14,118 nucleotides of DNA, taken from JAGMDK01 sp023128695. Lineage in GTDB: Bacteria; Planctomycetota; Phycisphaerae; UBA1845; Fen-1342. The stretch lies in contig DAOVQG010000103.1 in assembly GCA_030628805.1 (NCBI GenBank), forward strand, positions 1 to 14,118. The letters are read 5' to 3'. Positions 9,150-14,118 of this stretch are shown here, piece after piece. The stretch's first letter is position 1, and each line of letters begins with the position of its first letter. The notes beneath the pieces are model-generated. The model was not told where the DNA came from, made no database searches, and saw only the letters and a program-made list of their open reading frames with translations. Position numbers and translations under genes: made by a program.

Positions 9150-9445
9150 GGTGATGCGGGCCTCTGTGCCCGCCACGGACGGGCAGGGACGCCCGCCCCA
9201 CCGGTTTGAATAAGATGTACGAGTTCAGCCGTTTGCAACTAGCTTTCAGCAATCAGCTTTCAGCGGTCAGCCATTTGCGATGTTATGTGGGCAGGTGCCT
9301 AACCTCGGTCATAGCCCCGCGCAGCTCTCAATAGCACGCTATTTGTGACATTTGGCCAGCAGTGCTCGTCTTTTAGCTGATCGCTGATTGCTGACCGCTG
9401 AATGCTTACAAAAAGATGCCATCTGGACGAATCACACCACTGGCC
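9150..9445 (-). repeat. R2 element, inverted and interrupted copy
   Basis: Bases 9150-9217 match the reverse complement of 11393-11460 at 65 of 68 positions, and 9415-9445 match the reverse complement of 11366-11396 at 28 of 31. In the intact element these two parts are contiguous and share 'gatg'. Here they are separated by 9218-9412, which is a different element (R4). The outer left end, with the second CTAG-type terminus, is not recognisable. Confidence 0.8.
9212..9418. mobile_element. Small element with heptameric TCAGC arms (R4) inserted in R2
   Basis: Four TCAGC units at exact 7-base spacing (9246, 9253, 9260, 9267) face four GCTGA units at 7-base spacing (9376, 9383, 9390, 9397), giving inverted arms of about 26 bases around a core of roughly 100 bases. 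AAGATG flanks the block on both sides (9212-9217 and 9413-9418), consistent with a 6-bp target duplication at the break in the R2 copy. The core has no credible reading frame, so the element would be non-autonomous. I do not assign it to a named family. Confidence 0.65.
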
Positions 9446-9490
9446 GATGAAGTTTTCAACTTTCCATGCTGGAGTCGCCGATTCATTGTG

Positions 9491-9761
9491 TATACTAGGG
9501 CAAGAGGCTACATGGAACAGCCCCTGCGTTGTGCGACAAGGAAGAATCGTTTGCGTGAACCGTTAAGCTGAACCCTGGGAGGCCTTGACGGCTTAACCCC
9601 GACGGAGGCGCCGCCGAGCGTTGGGTCGGGGCAGCGTTGGCCACCCCCCTTGCAATAGGGTTCCAGCAAACCTCTTCCACCGGCTTCCGCGGAGGTTGCT
9701 CCAGATTTACGACGGGCGCTCTGGGCCGCACGGCGCGAGCGACCCGTCGTGTTTTTTTCTT
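9491..9761 (+). ncRNA. Candidate structured non-coding RNA with its own terminator
   Basis: A -10-like TATACT (9491-9496, preceded by TGTG) starts a run of stems: GTTAAGC (9562-9568) with GCTTAAC (9591-9597); CCCCGAC (9597-9603) with GTCGGGG (9625-9631); GCA(A)ACCTC (9666-9674) with GAGGTTGC (9692-9699); then the terminator hairpin at 9709-9750. A transcript would start near 9503 and be about 255 bases long. I looked for signatures of RNase P RNA, tmRNA, SRP RNA, 6S RNA and common riboswitches and found none. No -35 element or convincing reading frame is seen. The family is unknown, and this could instead be an attenuated leader. Confidence 0.4.
9709..9761 (+). terminator. Strong intrinsic terminator
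   Basis: ACGACGGG-CGCTC (9709-9721) pairs with GAGCG-ACCCGTCGT (9737-9750), a 13-bp stem with one bulge, followed by G, seven T's and CTT. This is the strongest terminator shape in the window. It ends whatever is transcribed rightward from about 9500, well before purA. Confidence 0.8.
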
Positions 9762-9802
9762 CGTGCAGACTCATTCCGGAGTCGCGGCCCGATTCCTCGC
9801 CT

Positions 9803-9904
9803 CGGGTGAGCGTCAACATAGTGGGTGGGGCGGGCCTCCGTGCCCGCCAGTACGGTCCGATGGCGGCCGCGGAGGGCCGCCCCACCGGTTTACCCACTTT
9901 CCTG
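9803..9904 (+). repeat. Dispersed 102-bp palindromic repeat (R1), intergenic copy
   Basis: Identical at 100 of 102 positions to the copy inside the amidohydrolase gene (97-198, opposite strand). Here it lies between the 9709-9761 terminator and the candidate purA promoter. It is open in several frames on both strands, so apparent reading frames across it are not evidence of a gene. Confidence 0.9.
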
Positions 9905-9940
9905 ACGCCCACCCCTCGCCTCGTTGCGGAGGTCTTCCGT

Positions 9941-9969
9941 TTGCCACCGGCGTCGGTAAATGCTACAAA
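9941..9969 (+). promoter_or_regulatory. Candidate sigma-70-type promoter for purA
   Basis: TTGCCA (9941-9946), a 17-base spacer and TACAAA (9964-9969), with TGC directly before the -10 (extended -10). Initiation near 9976 would give a leader of about 80 bases before ATG 10058. The sequence GGTAAATGCTACAAA resembles GGAAAATGCTATAAG in the candidate promoter for acetyl-CoA synthetase. Confidence 0.4.
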
Positions 9970-10057
9970 ACAGGGCTGTGACGGCCGGAGCGGGACCGGG
10001 GGCCGCGAACCCGCCGTCCGTCGTCCAACCGTGACGTGAACTGTTAAACGAGCCGAC

Positions 10058-11365
10058 ATGAGTTTCCAGGACTTGGGAAATACCTGCGTCTTCGGGCTGC
10101 AATGGGGCGATGAGGGCAAGGGCAAGATCGTCGACCTGCTGCTCAAGGAGGACTTCGACGTCGTCGTACGCTATGCCGGCGGCGCGAACGCCGGGCATAC
10201 GATCGTCGTCGGGAGCGAGAAATACGCCCTGCACCAGTTGCCCAGCGGCATCCTGCGACCGAACGTCACCTGCCTAATCACCGGCGGCGTCGTGATCGAC
10301 CCGGCGGTTCTACTGGGCGAAATTGCCTCTCTCCGCCAGCGCGGCTGCCAAATCGACGACAACCTGCGGATCAGTGACCGCGCTCACCTGGTCTTCCCCT
10401 ACCACCGCCGCGAGGACGCTCTGGCCGACGGCGCTGCCCGCGTGGGAGAAAAACTCGGCACGACCGGCCGCGGAATCGGCCCCTGCTACGCCGACAAATA
10501 CGCCCGCCACTGGGCCATCCGCGTGGGCGACCTCTACCCGGCCCAACGCTTCAAGGAACGCCTGGCGACGATCGTGGCGCACAAGAACGTCTACCTGGCC
10601 TCGGTTTTTGAAGCCCGCGAGACTTTCGACGCCGAGCGTTTGGCGGAGGAATACCTCGCTTTCGCCGCCGAGCTGCGGCCGTTCGTCTGCAACACCACCA
10701 CGCTGCTATACCGGCTGATGGCGCAGGGCAGACAGGTGCTCTTCGAGGGCGCCCAAGGCAGCCTGCTCGACATCGACCACGGCACCTACCCCTTCGTGAC
10801 CAGCTCGAGCTCCGGCAGCGGCGGTGTGGTCAGCGGGGCCGGCGTGCCCGCCACCAAGATCAACTCCGCCGTCGGGGTCCTCAAGGCCTATACCACCCGC
10901 GTCGGCGCCGGGCCGTTGCCGACCGAACTCAAGGACGACCGTGGCGACGCCATTCGTAAGCGCGGCGGCGAATACGGCACGACCACCGGGCGGCCCCGCC
11001 GCTGCGGATGGTTCGACGCCGTGGCCACCTCGTACGCGGCGATGTTCGGCGGCCCAACGTGTCTGGCGCTTCTGCATCTCGACACGTTGTCCGGATTCGA
11101 GGAGTTGAGCGTCTGCGTGTCGTACCGCACCGGCGGTGCCCGGCTCGACGAGTTCCCCGCCGACGTGCATCTGCTCGATGAGGTCGAGCCGGTCTACGAG
11201 ACGGTTCCCGGCTGGACGGAGGACATCCGCCACTGTCGGCGGTTTAACGAGCTGCCGCCGCCGGCACAGGATTATGTGCGCCTGATCAGCGAACGTCTGG
11301 GCCTCCCGGTACGTATGATCGGTGTGGGACCGGCCCGCGATCAGATCATTCTCATAGAGGATTAG
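10058..11365 (+). CDS. purA: Adenylosuccinate synthetase
   Basis: 435-residue cytosolic enzyme that joins IMP and aspartate with GTP to make adenylosuccinate, the committed step to AMP; full length for the family (about 430). Seen: 'QWGDEGKGKIVD' (15-26) with catalytic D18 and the GTP-binding loop; 'GGANAGHTIVV' (41-51) with catalytic H47; 'GTTGRGIGPCYADK' (134-147), IMP loop; 'LFEGAQGSLLDIDHGTYPFV' in the middle; 'AYTTRVGAGPLPTEL' and 'GEYGTTTGRPRRCGWFD' toward the C-terminus. ATG 10058 places the P-loop at the usual distance from the N-terminus. There is no clear Shine-Dalgarno site before it. It appears to be a single-gene unit: the next gene on the same strand begins 178 bases later, beyond a small inverted-repeat element. 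Confidence 0.97.
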   Translation: MSFQDLGNTCVFGLQWGDEGKGKIVDLLLKEDFDVVVRYAGGANAGHTIVVGSEKYALHQLPSGILRPNVTCLITGGVVIDPAVLLGEIASLRQRGCQIDDNLRISDRAHLVFPYHRREDALADGAARVGEKLGTTGRGIGPCYADKYARHWAIRVGDLYPAQRFKERLATIVAHKNVYLASVFEARETFDAERLAEEYLAFAAELRPFVCNTTTLLYRLMAQGRQVLFEGAQGSLLDIDHGTYPFVTSSSSGSGGVVSGAGVPATKINSAVGVLKAYTTRVGAGPLPTELKDDRGDAIRKRGGEYGTTTGRPRRCGWFDAVATSYAAMFGGPTCLALLHLDTLSGFEELSVCVSYRTGGARLDEFPADVHLLDEVEPVYETVPGWTEDIRHCRRFNELPPPAQDYVRLISERLGLPVRMIGVGPARDQIILIED

Positions 11366-11367
11366 GG

Positions 11368-11498
11368 CTAGTGGTGTGATTCGTCCCGATTGCATCTTAT
11401 TCAAGCCGGTGGGGCGGGCGTCCCCGCCCGTCCGTGGCGGGCACAGAGGCCCGCACCACCTTGAATCATGACGCGGCAATTATGAATCACTACACTAG
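11368..11498 (+). mobile_element. 131-bp inverted-repeat element (R2), intact copy, CTAG-bounded
   Basis: The ends are CTAGTGGTGTGATTCGT and the complement of CTAGTGTAGTGATTCAT (14 of 17 match). The core carries the GGCGGGC/GCCCGCC-type hairpins seen elsewhere in the window. CTAG at both ends is what an IS630/Tc1-type transposase leaves: these insert at TA, IS630 preferring CTAG, and duplicate the TA. No transposase is present, so it would be a non-autonomous, MITE-like element. It begins three bases after the purA stop codon. The family link is an inference. Confidence 0.6.
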
Positions 11499-11543
11499 AT
11501 CACATATTAGCCAACTCCGCTCACCACTCCCATAATTCAACCC

Positions 11544-12533
11544 ATGCTCCGCTTCGCGCTCCGACGCCTGCTGACCTTCCCGCTGCTGCTGCTCGTCATC
11601 TACGGCAGTGCCGTGCTGCTCATCATGGCGACGCCCGGCGAGGGGCTCGAAGGAGGCGAAAAAGACCTGCCGCCTGAGGTCTTGCAGCAAAAGCGGATTG
11701 CGTACAACTATGATCACTACGTGACCATAGAGGTCGCGGGCCAAGCCCCGCGGCGGGAAATCCGGCCGGTGTCGGCGTGGGAGCGGTATTTCTGGATTTG
11801 GCCCAAACGACTCATCTGGGAACGCGACCTGCCGGCCCACCAGTACGAAGACTGGACCGTGGTCGAAATCATGCGCTCGGCCCTGCCCGTTTCGCTCCAA
11901 CTCGGCGTGCTCGCACTCGGCCTGGCCGTCACGCTCGGCATCGCCGGGGGGGCGGCGGCGGTCGCCTTCCGCGGGCGCTGGCTCGAACACCTCTCCATCG
12001 GTCTCTGCCTCATCGGCATTTCGCTCCCAACCTTCGTCATCGGAGCCATTCTGCTCATCGTCGTCGCGCTGTGGCTCGGAGCGGTGCCGGTCGGCGGATG
12101 GGGACGGCCCGCGCAAGCCATTCTGCCCGCCTTCACGCTCGCCCTGCCTTACGCCGCGTATATCGCCCGCTTGACGCGCTCCGCGTTGCTCGACGCGTAC
12201 GCGGAGGACTACATCCGCACGGCCCGGGCCAAGGGGCTGAGCGAGATGCGCGTGCTCCTCAACCACGCCCTGCCCAATGCCTTGCTTCCCGCGTTGAGCT
12301 ACCTCGGCCCCGCCGCCGCGGCTATCTTCACCGGCTCGTTCATCGTCGAGAAGATCTTCACGATCCCCGGGATGGGCACCCACGTCGTCGAGTCGATCAA
12401 CAACCGCGACCAAACCCTCATCCTCGGCACCGTGATGATCTACTCCGTCTTCCTCGCCAGCTTCAACCTGCTCGTGGATCTGCTCTACGGCCTGATTGAC
12501 CCACGGATACGCGTCGGAGCCAGACACGCATGA
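11544..12533 (+). CDS. ABC transporter permease, DppB/OppB type
   Basis: 329-residue inner-membrane subunit of a peptide/nickel-type ABC importer. Seen: an N-terminal helix (about 10-29, 'LTFPLLLLVIYGSAVLLIMA'), the 'TPGEGL' motif after it, a long external loop to about residue 105, then five more membrane segments; EAA loop 'DYIRTARAKGLSEMRVLLNH' at 222-241, which docks onto the ATPase; and 'FIVEKIFTIPGMGTHVVESI' at 266-285, typical of DppB proteins. The external loop is enlarged and aromatic ('ERYFWIWPKRLIWERDL', 80-96) compared with a plain DppB. ATG 11544 has no Shine-Dalgarno site. It overlaps the next permease gene by 4 bases (ATGA), so translation is coupled. The binding protein and ATPases are not in the window. 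The substrate is unknown. Confidence 0.92.
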   Translation: MLRFALRRLLTFPLLLLVIYGSAVLLIMATPGEGLEGGEKDLPPEVLQQKRIAYNYDHYVTIEVAGQAPRREIRPVSAWERYFWIWPKRLIWERDLPAHQYEDWTVVEIMRSALPVSLQLGVLALGLAVTLGIAGGAAAVAFRGRWLEHLSIGLCLIGISLPTFVIGAILLIVVALWLGAVPVGGWGRPAQAILPAFTLALPYAAYIARLTRSALLDAYAEDYIRTARAKGLSEMRVLLNHALPNALLPALSYLGPAAAAIFTGSFIVEKIFTIPGMGTHVVESINNRDQTLILGTVMIYSVFLASFNLLVDLLYGLIDPRIRVGARHA

Positions 12534-13420
12534 ACGCCGCTTTCCCCAACGCCTGGCAGCGCTTCCGCCGCAATCGAGCGGCGATGATTAGCGCGGCAGT
12601 GCTGCTTGTAATGTTCGCCGGGTGCCTGCTTACGCTAGGCTGGTCCGTCTCCGGAATGCGTCTGCAACACCTCGACCAAGCGCGGCAAGCACCCTCCCTC
12701 ACATACCCCCTGGGCACTGACGAAGTCGGCCGCGGCCTGCTTTGGCGAACCCTCTATGGCGGCACCCTCTCGCTCACGCTCGGGCTGCTGGCCGCGGCCG
12801 TCGCGGTTGTGATCGGGACCGCTTACGGCGCTTTCGCCGGGTATGTCGGGGGTCGTTGCGACGAGATCATGATGCGTTTCGTCGATGTGCTCTACGCTCT
12901 GCCATACATGCTGCTGGTCATGCTCTTCACGGTCTCTATTGGAGCGTGGCTGCAAAAATGGGACCTCGTCGGTACCGAATGGGCACGGTTCATCGTGCTA
13001 ATCCTGGCTATCGGGGGCGTAAGCTGGCTGACGATGGCCCGGGTGATCCGCGGACAAGTGCTCTCGCTGCGCGAACAACCGTTCATGGAAGCTGCCCGGG
13101 CACTCGGCATCCCCCTGCGACGGATTCTGCCGCGGCACCTGCTCCCCAATCTCGTCGGGCCGATCATCGTCTTCGGAACCCTGACAGTGCCCCAAGCGAT
13201 TTTGCAAGAATCGTTCCTCAGCTTCCTTGGCGTCGGAGTGCAGCCGCCGCAGGCCACTTGGGGCTCGCTGGCCGCCGACGGCGTGCGACTGCTCAACCCC
13301 GTGCGGTTTGACTGGTGGCTGCTCGTCTTCCCCTGCGGCACGTTATCGATTACGTTATTATCATTAAACTTCATTGGAGACGGCCTACGCGACGCGTTCG
13401 ACGTCCGCGGCCGGAAATAG
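12530..13420 (+). CDS. ABC transporter permease, DppC/OppC type
   Basis: 296-residue partner of the upstream permease. Seen: N-terminal 'WQRFRRNRAAMISAAVLLVMF' (9-29, positive cluster then helix); 'YPLGTDEVGRGLLWRTLYGG' (59-78), the signature just before the DppC permease domain; five further membrane helices; EAA loop 'PFMEAARALGIPLRRILPRH' (184-203); and 'ESFLSFLGVGVQPPQATWGS' near 228-247. It starts inside the stop of the upstream gene (ATGA). It ends 64 bases before the tRNA gene, so any ATPase subunits are encoded elsewhere, unlike many dpp operons. Full length for the family. Confidence 0.93.
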   Translation: MNAAFPNAWQRFRRNRAAMISAAVLLVMFAGCLLTLGWSVSGMRLQHLDQARQAPSLTYPLGTDEVGRGLLWRTLYGGTLSLTLGLLAAAVAVVIGTAYGAFAGYVGGRCDEIMMRFVDVLYALPYMLLVMLFTVSIGAWLQKWDLVGTEWARFIVLILAIGGVSWLTMARVIRGQVLSLREQPFMEAARALGIPLRRILPRHLLPNLVGPIIVFGTLTVPQAILQESFLSFLGVGVQPPQATWGSLAADGVRLLNPVRFDWWLLVFPCGTLSITLLSLNFIGDGLRDAFDVRGRK

Positions 13421-13484
13421 GAATCTTCCCTTTTCTGCCCCGGTTGATTTTAGCCGCTTCAGACCGTAAGCTTTTTCATATACT

Positions 13485-13555
13485 TGGGGATTGGTGTAAT
13501 GGTAGCACGACTGACTCTGGATCAGTTAGTCCAGGTTCGAATCCTGGATCCCCAG
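13485..13555 (+). tRNA. tRNA-Gln (anticodon CTG)
   Basis: Cloverleaf of 71 bases: acceptor TGGGGAT/ATCCCCA with discriminator G; D-stem GTGT/GCAC; anticodon stem ACTGA/TCAGT around loop CTCTGGA, with anticodon CTG at 13517-13519; T-stem CCAGG/CCTGG with loop TTCGAAT. The 3' CCA is not encoded. It reads CAG codons. Open frames on the complementary strand here are the usual tRNA shadow. Confidence 0.97.
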
Positions 13556-13802
13556 TTCCCCGAGCTGTGAACGGCCGAAACGGCGGGATCACGGGTTGAT
13601 CCGATGGAAGTAAAAAACAGTCCGGAAAAAAATCTGAAAAGCCCTTGGCAATTGGCAGGATAATTGGTAAATTACTGCTAGAGAGGAACCGAGCCCCAAA
13701 CCCCGGGCCGGACTGCGTCGGCGTACGTGTCCCCCCCCGCACGTCCCGACCGCCGGCCCACTTTTTTTGCGCCTATTCTCGGCGCAGTTCCAAACTCACC
13801 AT
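13556..13802. other. Non-coding stretch after the tRNA
   Basis: No gene is seen. Small stems follow the tRNA (GCCG-aaa-CGGC near 13573-13583; GGATCA..TGATCC at 13586-13602) but no T-run close enough to be a classical terminator. A run of eight C's lies near 13731-13738. Confidence 0.4.
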
Positions 13803-13830
13803 AAAAACCCGTCAGGGCTATGGGGTTTTT
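13803..13830. terminator. Bidirectional terminator-like hairpin
   Basis: AAAAACCC (13803-13810) pairs with GGGTTTTT (13823-13830) around a 12-base loop. The A- and T-tracts make it usable from either strand. It could end rightward transcription through the tRNA or leftward transcription from beyond the window. Confidence 0.5.
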
Positions 13831-13868
13831 ACCAGTGCTCTGCCACAACTCAATTGATGGATTGGTGT

Positions 13869-13944
13869 GCCACTGCTCTTGAGCAGTGTTTCTTAACGAT
13901 CTCGGTGTACTCGGTGAAGCTAAGCACTGCTCAAGAGCAGTGGC
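13869..13944. repeat. Inverted pair of identical palindromes
   Basis: CACTGCTC-tt-GAGCAGTG (13871-13888) and CACTGCTC-aa-GAGCAGTG (13925-13942) are perfect 8-bp stems. With their 'gc'/'gc' edges they are reverse complements of each other, 36 bases apart. The first is followed by TTTCTT. 'gtgccactgctcttgagcagtg' is a repeat type I associate with planctomycete genomes, from memory. Confidence 0.75.
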
Positions 13945-14118
13945 CTGGGGTTTGGCCCTTTTACTCTCCATTTCTAGCCCAAGTTGAACACTTCTGACCG
14001 GTTTTCGCTTTTTTGGCGGTTTCGATCGCGGCTCGGAGGATGGGGTCGGGGTTGGAACGGCTGAGAGGCGGTGTAGTCACGACCTACTTTTTGGCAAACG
14101 CTTGATTTCGTGGCATTC
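13945..14118. other. Window end without a supported gene
   Basis: Minus-strand frames are briefly open to the window edge. They include a 39-codon GTG-started frame (14080 to 13961) and the possible tail of a gene ending at 14084. Neither is long enough to support. Confidence 0.3.

Noticed and set aside
9061..9445. CRISPR-like array from the repeated TCAGC units
   Set aside because: The units are 5 bases with 2-base spacers arranged as inverted arms, not long direct repeats with unique spacers.
9508..10146. 212-codon minus-strand frame over the purA upstream region
   Set aside because: It runs through the R1 repeat, the structured region and the start of purA; the residues from R1 recur in frames at 8-631, which shows a repeat and not a protein family.
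11490..12527. 345-codon minus-strand frame opposite the first permease
   Set aside because: Charged low-complexity antisense translation; the plus strand encodes a typical DppB-type permease.
13476..13742. Minus-strand frame with 'GDPGFEPGLTDPESVVLPLHQ'
   Set aside because: This is the well-known spurious translation of the complement of tRNA-Gln.
13680..13745. Possible second tRNA or tRNA remnant
   Set aside because: The translated 'GVRVPP/GGTRTP' strings resemble tRNA shadows, but there is no T-arm TTC and no acceptor pairing.

Overview
This GC-rich bacterial window looks like a planctomycete (Planctomycetota, perhaps Pirellulales or Phycisphaerae). That assignment rests on general impression: widely spaced genes, several starts without a Shine-Dalgarno site, and intergenic spaces packed with short GC-rich palindromic repeats of the 'ggcgggc..gcccgcc', 'caggctggaagcctg' and 'cactgctcttgagcagtg' types. 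No 16S gene or other phylogenetic marker is present to prove it.

Layout. 1-742 (-): N-terminal part of an SsnA-like amidohydrolase carrying an in-frame 102-bp repeat. 949-2409 (+): a fold-type II PLP enzyme divergent from it. 2505-3008 (+): a UPF0158 protein behind a perfect 16-bp palindrome. 3267-4661 (-): an OFA-type major facilitator transporter, downstream of 4777-6723 (-), acetyl-CoA synthetase. 7105-8787 (-): an unrecognised polytopic membrane protein. 8788-10057: a 1.3-kb region with no protein gene, holding several nested repeats, a possible structured RNA (about 9500-9761) with a strong intrinsic terminator, and a likely purA promoter. 10058-11365 (+): purA. 11368-11498: a small inverted-repeat element. 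11544-13420 (+): two overlapping peptide-type ABC permeases. 13485-13555 (+): tRNA-Gln(CTG). The last 560 bases hold a bidirectional terminator-like hairpin and an inverted pair of palindromes, but no convincing gene.

Function. Most genes are metabolic housekeeping: purine synthesis (purA), acetate activation (acs) with a probable carboxylate carrier, peptide or solute uptake, and an amidohydrolase/PLP-enzyme pair probably tied to nitrogen or purine catabolism. No phage, defence system, CRISPR or biosynthetic cluster is visible. The most unusual content is the repeat biology. One repeat family occurs both between genes and, without breaking the frame, inside a coding sequence. Another is a CTAG-bounded inverted-repeat element with a second, inverted copy that has been split by a third element with heptameric TCAGC arms.
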